NCBI GenBank assembly: GCA_011391455.1
Contig: JAABQN010000052.1
Coordinates: forward strand, 1 to 11,227
Source: Nitrospiraceae bacterium
GTDB lineage: Bacteria > Nitrospirota > Nitrospiria > Nitrospirales > Nitrospiraceae
Length of the DNA: 11,227 nt
Direction of reading: 5' to 3'
Shown here: positions 6,044 to 11,227 of the stretch, piece after piece
How the letters are laid out: each line of letters begins with the position of its first letter
Position numbering within the stretch: the stretch's first letter is position 1
Translations under genes and position numbers: made by a program
The notes under the pieces: model-generated
Databases searched by the model: none
What the model was told of the DNA's origin: nothing
The model's input: only the letters and a program-made list of their open reading frames with translations

Positions 6044-7179
6044 TGCCCTCCTCTCCCTTCGGACTGTACCTCCACATTCCCTTCTGCCGGCAGCGATGCG
6101 ACTTCTGTGCGTTCTATCTTGAAATTTATCATGAAAGCCGCGCAGAAACCTTTGTCCGGTCCCTCATGCATGAGATCGGACTGTCAGCGCAACAATACGT
6201 AACCGCAAGCCGACCCATCCAATCTGTCTATTTCGGGGGTGGCACACCGACGACACTCGCCGCGGCTCAGCTGACCGCAATCCTGTCAGAGGTTCGCAAG
6301 CATTTCACCCTCACTTCAGACTGTGAAATTACCGTTGAGGCGCACCCCTCCACGATCTCCGACCAGGATCTCGTACAACTGTATCAGTCCGGCTTCACCC
6401 GCATGAGTTTCGGCGCAGAATCGATGGAGGATGGCGACCTGGCCAGAATCGGACGGCCCGGCGCCGTGAGCGAAACCGTCACGGCAGTGTCTCAGGCCAA
6501 AGCCGCCGGATTCACCAATATCAACCTTGATCTCATGTATGGCCTCCCGGACCAATCCCTCGTGAGCTGGAAACGTACCATGGCCCACTGTCTGACGCTG
6601 GAGCCGACACACCTGTCCGCCTATGCCCTCACGGTCGAAGAAGATACGAGACTCGCTTCCAACATCCAACGCCAACAGAGTCCAGCTCCGGATGAAGGTC
6701 TTCAGATTGCAATGGACGAGGCAACCCAACGGATGCTCGGCGATGCCGGCTATGAGCGGTACGAAGTATCGAACTATGCCAAGCCTGGATATGCCTGTCG
6801 GCACAATCTGCTCTATTGGACCAACGGCGAATACCTTGGATTCGGCCCGAGCGCGCAGTCCTATCTGGACGGAATAAGATTCGGCAACGTCGCCGACCTC
6901 GCGGCCTACAACACATCTCTCGCGGCAAGCCGCCTGCCTATTGAAGATCGCACCAGGCTTTCGGAAGAAGAACAACTTCGTGACACCGTGATTTTTGGAT
7001 TGCGTCTCATTCGAGGCATTCCCTCGCAGCATCTTCATCAGCATGCAGCGAACTATGGGCATGCAACAATCACCGAAGAACTACTCGCACAACAGTTGCT
7101 CGAAGAAGACGGTGAGCGCAGCAGACTAACAGCACGAGGGCTCCTTCAGGCTGACACCATCGCCGGGCAGTTGTATTAA
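6043..7179 (+). CDS. hemW: HemW-type radical SAM haem chaperone
   Basis: This 378-aa protein is a HemN-like radical SAM family member and best fits HemW. It binds haem and is thought to deliver it to respiratory proteins, instead of acting as coproporphyrinogen dehydrogenase. The [4Fe-4S] cluster motif is C15-x3-C19-x2-C22 in IPFCRQRCDFC. The SAM-binding GGGTPT lies at 65-70. The HNLLYW motif (254-259), a recalled HemW mark linked to haem binding, is followed by GEYLGFGPSAQSY. A C-terminal HemW-type domain completes the chain. The frame allows GTG 6040 (GTGA overlap) or ATG 6043 (TGATG overlap); ATG was chosen. AAGGA is 14 nt upstream, so coupling with the 89-aa gene is likely. Seven bases of stop-adjacent sequence lead directly into a 9-nt-periodic palindrome. 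Confidence 0.93.
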   Translation: MPSSPFGLYLHIPFCRQRCDFCAFYLEIYHESRAETFVRSLMHEIGLSAQQYVTASRPIQSVYFGGGTPTTLAAAQLTAILSEVRKHFTLTSDCEITVEAHPSTISDQDLVQLYQSGFTRMSFGAESMEDGDLARIGRPGAVSETVTAVSQAKAAGFTNINLDLMYGLPDQSLVSWKRTMAHCLTLEPTHLSAYALTVEEDTRLASNIQRQQSPAPDEGLQIAMDEATQRMLGDAGYERYEVSNYAKPGYACRHNLLYWTNGEYLGFGPSAQSYLDGIRFGNVADLAAYNTSLAASRLPIEDRTRLSEEEQLRDTVIFGLRLIRGIPSQHLHQHAANYGHATITEELLAQQLLEEDGERSRLTARGLLQADTIAGQLY

Positions 7180-7185
7180 CAGAAC

Positions 7186-7269
7186 TCTGGTTCATCTGGT
7201 TTGTTTTGTTTGTCTCGTTTGTTTGGTTGAACCAGATAAACAAGAAAAACCAGACAAACCAAACAAACT
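7186..7269 (+). repeat. 9-nt-periodic palindromic repeat (copy A)
   Basis: The left arm consists of five consecutive 9-mers: TCTGGTTCA, TCTGGTTTG, TTTTGTTTG, TCTCGTTTG and TTTGGTTGA. The right arm is four 9-mers of the complementary type: ACCAGATAA, ACAAGAAAA, ACCAGACAA and ACCAAACAA, then ACT. The arms pair at the centre as a 12-bp stem (GTTTGTTTGGTT with AACCAGATAAAC, two wobbles) and continue imperfectly. It begins 6 nt after the hemW stop. Copy B is at 10440-10529. It may act as a 3' RNA structure or a protein-binding array. No T-run follows, so a standard terminator is unlikely. Confidence 0.8.
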
Positions 7270-7284
7270 TCTCTGACTAACGAT

Positions 7285-7319
7285 CCCGGCGGCTCGATTG
7301 ACTTTGTCATTGAGCCGGG
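7285..7319 (+). other. Stem-loop between hemW and the 70-aa ORF
   Basis: CCCGG..CTC (7285-7295) pairs with GAGCCGGG (7312-7319) with a 3-nt bulge. Inside it TGAC and GTCA form a second short stem with a TTT loop. There is no following T-run, so it is a structured leader or spacer and not a classic intrinsic terminator. Confidence 0.35.
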
Positions 7320-7352
7320 TGGACACTGAACACCCATCACTTCGGAACTGCC

Positions 7353-7565
7353 ATGCCTGTTAATATGGACCCGGCCAAGAAGCGAAGAAGACAGCCGTTG
7401 CCGCCAGAGGCAAGCTCGCCCACGTCCGAGCAAAAACCGCCTGTGCCGACACAAGCGGTTCAGTTCGGCGAAGAGACGGAAGAGGATCGCGTGAAGGAAT
7501 CGGCGGACGCAGAGCAGAAGAATCTGTGGGAGGCGACAGAAGTCATCGACATGGATAAATTTTGA
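7353..7565 (+). CDS. Small hydrophilic, probably disordered protein, 70 aa
   Basis: No family was recognised. The protein opens with a basic patch (KKRRRQP, residues 9-15), passes through a Pro/Ser/Thr-rich linker and ends in a highly acidic section with EETEEDRVKESADAE and a final WEATEVIDMDKF. It has no cysteine or membrane segment and looks intrinsically disordered. Start ATG 7353 has no clear Shine-Dalgarno site; ATG 7365 is an alternative. It stands alone between the hemW-side repeats and the palindromic element, and converges with the antiporter gene. The biased composition and lack of ribosome binding site keep confidence moderate. Confidence 0.55.
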   Translation: MPVNMDPAKKRRRQPLPPEASSPTSEQKPPVPTQAVQFGEETEEDRVKESADAEQKNLWEATEVIDMDKF

Positions 7566-7609
7566 GACCGACCCGATTTTCTGGTCATCTTATCTATCCA
7601 GGTTATCTT

Positions 7610-7734
7610 GCAGGATGCTCAAAAAGTTCGTCCAGCAAGGCCGCAGCGAGTGAAGGGCCGAGGCGTACCCTTGGGGTACGTTGAGGGTCTGAACGATGCG
7701 CGAACGCCGCTGGCGGGCTTTTTCAGCATCCTGC
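7610..7734. repeat. Complete 125-bp palindromic element
   Basis: Outer arms GCAGGATGCT (7610-7619) and AGCATCCTGC (7725-7734) are perfect complements. AAAAAG and CTTTTT follow inward after one C/C mismatch. Further in, CCAGC pairs with GCTGG. The centre is a perfect 7-bp hairpin, CGTACCC-TTG-GGGTACG (7664-7680). The left half matches positions 6-66 inverted (58 of 61). It sits between convergent genes and has T-runs in both directions, so it could also end transcription both ways. No coding capacity; a non-autonomous mobile or REP-like repeat is a reasonable guess. Confidence 0.85.
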
Positions 7735-8807
7735 TAGGCCGGCAGGAAGAAAAAGGCAATCGCCAACATCAGGTAGACCCCGACCAACATCACACCTTCC
7801 ATCCAGTTGGATTCTCCGTCCATTGCCACAAATCCCACGATCAGGACCGAGACCGTCACCGCAGCCACTTCGAAAGGTGTGAAGATCAGATCCAACGGTG
7901 TCCCGAAGAGATAACTGGCGAAGACGAGCAATGGAGCAACGAGCAAGGCAATCTGCAGGCTGGACCCAACCGCAATACCATAGGCGAGGTCCATCTTGTT
8001 TTTGACCGCCACCATCACCGCCGTAGAATGTTCAGCCGCATTACCGATCAGAGCGACCAGAATGACGCCGACAAAGACTTGTGTGAGTCCAAGTTGATGC
8101 GAAGCCGGCTCCAGCGCCCCAATCAGCATTTCGCTCATCAAGGCCACGAGACAGGTCACCACCGTGAGTACCGTAATCGATGCACGACGGGTCCAGGGTT
8201 GCTCTCCGAGGTCCGACGCATTATGGGCCTCTCCGGCAAACAGATGACGATGCGTCTTCAACGTAAACAACAGGCTTGCGACGTAAATGGCGAATAAGAC
8301 AAATGAGATAGTGAGGCTCAACTTTTGTTCAACCTCGACGCCACGATCGGGGGCGGTGACATGGAAGAGCGCGGGGATGATGAGACCTACAGCAGCCAGG
8401 AGCAGGAGACTGGCGCCCATTCCGGCAGCGGTCCGGTTAAACTTCTGCTGCTCGTACTTCACCCCGCCGGCAAACATGGCGACACCGAGCACGAGGAGGA
8501 TATTGCCCAGGATCGAGCCGGTGAGAGAGGCTTTGACGACATCGTGAAGGCCCTCGCGCAGAGCCACTAATGCGATAATCAATTCCGCGGCATTGCCGAG
8601 CGAGGCATTGAGCAGCGCGCCGATACCGGCGCCGACATGGGACGTCAAATGCTCGGTGGCCCGTCCCAGCAGGCCCGCTAGCGGAATAATGGCCAGTCCA
8701 GCCGACACGAAGACCAGCAGTGGATCGGCTCGAAGGACTTCGAGCGCGACCGTCACCGGGACAAAGATGAGCAGGAAATCAAGCCACGACGTGAAGAGAT
8801 ATCGCAC
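7734..8807 (-). CDS. Ca2+/H+ antiporter (Cax, CaCA family)
   Basis: This 357-aa inner-membrane cation/proton exchanger would export Ca2+ in exchange for H+. It has about ten or eleven hydrophobic segments and the two CaCA alpha repeats: GNAAELI (71-77) in the first half and GNAAEHSTA (255-263) in the second, each with the acidic residue used for ion binding. A His-containing loop (KTHRH) separates the halves. Start choice: GTG 8807 has AGGG 7 nt upstream, while TTG 8813 would leave only 2 nt. I chose GTG. The G of its TAG stop codon is the first base of the 125-bp palindromic element, so the element abuts the gene exactly. It is divergent from the 225-aa gene with 28 bp between start codons. 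Length and repeats are normal for the family. Confidence 0.92.
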   Translation of the reverse strand: MRYLFTSWLDFLLIFVPVTVALEVLRADPLLVFVSAGLAIIPLAGLLGRATEHLTSHVGAGIGALLNASLGNAAELIIALVALREGLHDVVKASLTGSILGNILLVLGVAMFAGGVKYEQQKFNRTAAGMGASLLLLAAVGLIIPALFHVTAPDRGVEVEQKLSLTISFVLFAIYVASLLFTLKTHRHLFAGEAHNASDLGEQPWTRRASITVLTVVTCLVALMSEMLIGALEPASHQLGLTQVFVGVILVALIGNAAEHSTAVMVAVKNKMDLAYGIAVGSSLQIALLVAPLLVFASYLFGTPLDLIFTPFEVAAVTVSVLIVGFVAMDGESNWMEGVMLVGVYLMLAIAFFFLPA

Positions 8808-8835
8808 GGGCAAACCCTAACATGACGGTGAAACT

Positions 8836-9513
8836 TTGTCGATAAATCAACCCCATGCCCTGTTCTACCCCTTTCACCTCTGCCACCCGGAAACCTTGGC
8901 ACGGCTCCTGGCTCGCTTTGAGTCAGTCCACTTTCGCGACTTCATGGCCCTGCAATTGACCCCCATGTCCGGGATAACGGCGTTTCAGGACCGGATGGGT
9001 ATGAGCTTTCCAGACCTCGTCGACTCCGGACGCCTCGTGCAGGGCTACGATGTGAGTGGACCGCTTTCACAGACAGTAGCAGCCGCCATCGATCGCGACC
9101 TGCATGATCTTGAATGGCGCGCATGCTTTCACCACGCGCTTCGCCGGGACCGCCGCCTTCAACGTGGACTGTTCGAGCCATCCCACAGTCTTCGTATCGG
9201 CGACAGTCTCGTGCCAGGCCCCGCCGCACTCCTACGCCTCATGGACGATTCGTTCAGACAACAGGCCTATGCACTCGATCAGGTGAGAGCCCTCTCGAAG
9301 AAGAGCCTCATCCTTGAAGAGGGGTACCACTATGAATATGGGCTCGCCCTCGTGAAAACCTCCGCCTCACTCGTCTATACACAGACCCTCGCCCTGGCCA
9401 ACCAGCTCCAACCAGTCACAGACTCCCCCGCTCATTTCTCGCTTTATGCGCAATCGTGTGTCCGAGAAAATTGGCCAAAAACCAATCTCCTGGTTATCCG
9501 GGTAGGCTATTAA
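8836..9513 (+). CDS. Conserved hypothetical protein, 225 aa
   Basis: I recall similar conserved Nitrospira-type proteins but no named family. It begins with YPFHLCHPETLARLL and then VHFRDFMALQLTPM, a pattern of aromatics and conserved charged residues in a helix-rich fold. DRDLHDLEWRACFHHALRRD near residues 90-110 and EEGYHYEYGLALVK near residues 162-175 are the most conserved-looking parts. It has no signal peptide or clear membrane segment. The only start in frame is TTG 8836, because a stop (TAA) lies at 8818; the next Met is at residue 37. A weak GGTG lies upstream. It is divergent from the antiporter gene, and the ClpS-like gene follows after 33 nt, probably in the same direction of transcription. 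Confidence 0.75.
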   Translation: MSINQPHALFYPFHLCHPETLARLLARFESVHFRDFMALQLTPMSGITAFQDRMGMSFPDLVDSGRLVQGYDVSGPLSQTVAAAIDRDLHDLEWRACFHHALRRDRRLQRGLFEPSHSLRIGDSLVPGPAALLRLMDDSFRQQAYALDQVRALSKKSLILEEGYHYEYGLALVKTSASLVYTQTLALANQLQPVTDSPAHFSLYAQSCVRENWPKTNLLVIRVGY

Positions 9514-9546
9514 AAATTACAGCCAAGTCTGTTAGTATCCGTCTCC

Positions 9547-9843
9547 ATGGCCGGCACAAAGACCCCCTTCGCGACTCCGGTCCCGACAGAGACCACCAGC
9601 ATCGACACAAGTGCTGGGGTCGATGCGCGTGTGATCGTATACAACTGCGAATGTCACACGTATGAGCAGGTCATCGCGCTTTTTTGCCAATACATTCCTG
9701 GCATGAACCCCACAAAGGCCTTTGAGCTTGCGTGGAAAATCGACCATGATGGGGAAGCCATCGTGTTCGCAGGTACGCTCGCAGAAGCGGAAGAGATCGC
9801 CGCAAAACTGGGGGGAGGGGGACTACGAGTGGCCGTGCAATGA
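9547..9843 (+). CDS. ClpS-like ATP-dependent Clp protease adaptor
   Basis: This 98-aa protein shows the ClpS fold: a flexible N-terminal tail of about 25 residues, a strand VIVYNCECHTYEQVI (29-43), a helix with PTKAFELAWKIDHDG (55-69), a strand AIVFAG, and a final helix plus strand. True ClpS adaptors bring N-degron substrates to ClpAP. By recalled alignment to E. coli ClpS, N34 is kept (N33), but D35 is C34, M40 is Y39 and H66 is D66 with a His one residue later. The pocket may have changed specificity or lost it. There is no clear Shine-Dalgarno site. It follows the 225-aa gene by 33 nt and converges with the basic-tail gene. A clpA or clpC is not in the window. Confidence 0.78.
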   Translation: MAGTKTPFATPVPTETTSIDTSAGVDARVIVYNCECHTYEQVIALFCQYIPGMNPTKAFELAWKIDHDGEAIVFAGTLAEAEEIAAKLGGGGLRVAVQ

Positions 9844-9898
9844 AGCTCCCCGCAGCAGCCTACTCCGCCAAAGCAGCCGCTTCGGCTACGAAGGCCGG

Positions 9899-10321
9899 CT
9901 ACTTCTTGCGCTTCTTCACAGCGGATTTTACCGGCCGAGATTTTGGCTTAGGCTTTGATTTTGGCTTAGGCTTTTCTTTCGAAACGGCAGGATGCGATTT
10001 GGCTTTCGCAGGTGTACCTTTTATTGGAGCAGGCTTCGCATGTTTAAGCTTCGGTGAAGCAGGCTTCACCGGCGCAGTCTTCTTACCATGCCCTCCCGAC
10101 CCACCCTTCACTGGCTTCCCTTCCGCAAGTTGAGCCTGAAGTTTGTGTGTCGCGGACGTTTTATTCATTTTCGTCACCATATCGCCACTGTAGATCCGCA
10201 CCTGGTAGAGCTCTAAGAGCTTGCCAATGGCCTTCTGATCGCCTCTCTTCGCGGCATTCAGCAACCGGCGTCGATGGTTCATCTCTTCTTCTTCAGTATG
10301 GGAAGCAGCCCGTCGTTCCAT
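9899..10321 (-). CDS. Protein with histone H1-like Lys/Pro/Ala tail, 140 aa
   Basis: No family name was recognised for the first half. Residues 1-50 look helical and charged (NHRRRLLNAAKRGDQKAIGKLLELYQ), somewhat like a sigma-factor or small DNA-binding helix pair, but this is not a secure match. From about residue 65 the chain is almost entirely Lys, Pro, Ala and Ser, with KPKPKS repeated twice and a final KKRKK. This resembles histone H1-like tails of bacterial DNA-binding proteins and should be strongly basic and disordered. Start ATG 10321 has AAGGA 5 nt upstream. A TATACT (10372-10367 on this strand) may be a -10 box, without a clear -35. It converges with the ClpS-like gene. Confidence 0.78.
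   Translation of the reverse strand: MERRAASHTEEEEMNHRRRLLNAAKRGDQKAIGKLLELYQVRIYSGDMVTKMNKTSATHKLQAQLAEGKPVKGGSGGHGKKTAPVKPASPKLKHAKPAPIKGTPAKAKSHPAVSKEKPKPKSKPKPKSRPVKSAVKKRKK
9939..9974. repeat. Perfect 18-bp tandem duplication in the basic tail
   Basis: GATTTTGGCTTAGGCTTT occurs twice in direct tandem (9939-9956 and 9957-9974). Read on the minus strand it encodes the doubled KPKPKS-type segment of the 140-aa protein. It is a likely site for replication slippage and length change of the tail. Confidence 0.9.
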
Positions 10322-10439
10322 GTCCGTCCTTTCATTCTACGTGGGTAAAACACCCTCGCGCGGCGCAGTATACCCGAATTATGTAATGGTTTCTATCACC
10401 ATCGCGGGATGGCGCGCGAGACTGGCGGAAAGAACCCGG

Positions 10440-10529
10440 TTTGTCTGGTCTCTCTGGTTTGTTTGGTTCATTTGGTTGATTTGGTTAGTTTCGTTCAACC
10501 AAACAAACGAAAAAAACCAAAGAAACCAG
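10440..10529 (+). repeat. 9-nt-periodic palindromic repeat (copy B)
   Basis: The left arm has six 9-mers: TTTGTCTGG, TCTCTCTGG, TTTGTTTGG, TTCATTTGG, TTGATTTGG and TTAGTTTCG, then TTC. The right arm has AACCAAACA, AACGAAAAA, AACCAAAGA and AACCAG. The outer arms CTGGTTTGTTTGGTT (10454-10468) and AACCAAAGAAACCAG (10515-10529) match at 14 of 15 bases. It is the same unit type as copy A in another phase. It lies in the 304-base non-coding stretch 10322-10625, which otherwise holds a promoter for the DUF3386 gene and a weak -10 for the minus-strand gene. Confidence 0.8.
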
Positions 10530-10552
10530 CCGCCGTTCGCACTTGAGAAGGC

Positions 10553-10582
10553 TTGTGGCACGTTTTGCCCCAAGCGTATAAT
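10553..10582 (+). promoter_or_regulatory. Sigma70-type promoter of the DUF3386 gene
   Basis: TTGTGG (10553-10558) and a perfect TATAAT (10577-10582) are 18 nt apart. A start near 10589 would give a leader of about 37 nt with AAGGAG before the gene. The -35 is weak, so the call rests mainly on the -10 and placement. Confidence 0.55.
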
Positions 10583-10625
10583 GCACCACTAGCTTGGCAA
10601 CTCGATTCACGAAGGAGACTACCCA

Positions 10626-11227
10626 ATGGAACATCAGAAGCCGAATCAGCCCACCGTCGCCGACGATCCGAAGGCCCGCGAGATACTTCGACAAGCGTTC
10701 GAAAAGACCTCGCGCTGGCAGAAAGACTTTACGGGATTCACCGCCGATCTGACGGTGAATGTGAACGGAAAAGAAACCAGCGGACCAGTCATGGTGAAAG
10801 GCCCTCGTGAAGTGTCGGTTCAACTGGGAGATGCCGACGTGCAGAAGTGGGCACAGGAACAGCTCGGCATGATCGCGGTGCACCGTGGCCCGCGAACCTT
10901 CGAGGAATCGGACGGCAAGTATTCATTGACGATGGAAGAAGACGGGCACCCATTCGGCACGAAACTGATCATTCATGGGTCGAACTCGTTCTATCGCGTC
11001 AAAGACAACCGCATTACCCAGATCAATCGCACGATGGCGCACCCCGGCATGACCCCCTTTGCCTTTACGATCAACGTCGAAGAAAGCTCCCTCACCCAAG
11101 ACCAGAAGAATCTGACGACGAAGTACTGCGTGTACTACTATTCACCCACCGATGGGAAGCTGAATAACGTCGAAAGCTTCACCGACAGCCACGTGCGCGT
11201 CGGATCATCGGATTTGCCTGCTACCCG
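10626..11227 (+). CDS. DUF3386-family protein, 3' end outside the window
   Basis: The frame stays open for 200 codons to the window edge, so the C-terminus is missing. Start ATG 10626 has AAGGAG 8 nt upstream and a promoter 44 nt before it. The sequence fits the DUF3386 family by its N-terminal AREILRQAFEKTSRWQKDF (about 17-35), then GFTADLTVNVNG, and the later FYRVKDNRITQINRTM and KYCVYYYSP. This family is known mainly from cyanobacteria and a few other bacteria and has no assigned biochemical role. I see no signal peptide in the visible part. It appears to be transcribed alone from its own promoter. The family name is from pattern memory and should be confirmed by a profile search. Confidence 0.85.
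   Translation, partial: MEHQKPNQPTVADDPKAREILRQAFEKTSRWQKDFTGFTADLTVNVNGKETSGPVMVKGPREVSVQLGDADVQKWAQEQLGMIAVHRGPRTFEESDGKYSLTMEEDGHPFGTKLIIHGSNSFYRVKDNRITQINRTMAHPGMTPFAFTINVEESSLTQDQKNLTTKYCVYYYSPTDGKLNNVESFTDSHVRVGSSDLPAT

Noticed and set aside
7180..7454. Minus-strand ORF (about 92 codons) over the repeat and the 70-aa gene
   Set aside because: Much of its composition comes from the 9-nt repeat (CLVCLVFLVYLVQ) and it runs through non-coding structure; no ribosome binding site.
9840..10133. Plus-strand ORF rich in Phe/Gly (GLGFDFGLGFSF)
   Set aside because: It is the antisense of the Lys/Pro-rich tail and its tandem repeat.
7186..10529. CRISPR array
   Set aside because: The 9-nt units are contiguous and palindromic, without spacers or cas genes.
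10379..10573. Minus-strand 64-aa ORF with repeated NQTNQ
   Set aside because: The low-complexity sequence is the translated 9-nt repeat; nothing else supports it.

Overview
The window looks like chromosomal DNA of a bacterium in the genus Nitrospira or a close relative. This is a judgement from recalled resemblance: a moderately GC-rich sequence, proteins such as the ClpS-like, Cax and conserved hypothetical proteins whose wording matches Nitrospira proteins I know, and dispersed palindromic repeats in intergenic DNA. No rRNA or other marker settles it. There is no phage, insertion sequence with a transposase, CRISPR array or tRNA.

Layout. Positions 1-731 (minus strand) hold the cut-off end of a palindromic repeat and a small operon: a 94-aa protein, a possible 27-aa micro-ORF and a DUF2007 protein. 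Positions 789-4415 (plus strand) hold a haem-oxygenase-like diiron oxidase (HDO, TenA/CADD-like), an SUMF1-fold protein with a signal-like N-terminus, and then mtnB, mtnD and mtnC. Those last three carry out consecutive steps of the methionine salvage pathway, from methylthioribulose-1-P through the acireductone to the keto acid. Positions 4447-5696 (minus strand) are an operon with a good promoter: an FmdB-type zinc ribbon, a 106-aa protein and an exported 229-aa protein. Positions 5774-7179 (plus) hold an 89-aa protein coupled to hemW. Positions 7180-7734 are rich in structure: a 9-nt-periodic palindrome, a hairpin, a 70-aa disordered ORF and a complete 125-bp palindromic element. Next come a Ca2+/H+ antiporter gene (minus), a divergent 225-aa unknown and a divergent clpS-like gene (plus). 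Then there is a minus-strand gene with a histone H1-like Lys/Pro/Ala tail, a second 9-nt-periodic palindrome, and a DUF3386 gene with a clear promoter that runs off the window.

How it works together. The only pathway visible is methionine salvage. mtnB and mtnD overlap, and mtnC follows 9 nt later. The other steps (mtnA, mtnP/mtnN, mtnK, aminotransferase) are not here. HemW is a haem chaperone-type radical SAM protein. The rest are single housekeeping or unknown genes.

Most unusual signals: two palindromes built from 9-nt units (7186-7269 and 10440-10529); a 125-bp palindromic element present twice (5-66 and 7610-7734); an HDO enzyme that keeps its metal ligands but appears to lack the residues used by CADD-type p-aminobenzoate synthases; and a ClpS-like adaptor whose N-degron pocket residues appear changed. 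I see no clear new multi-gene defence or metabolic system.
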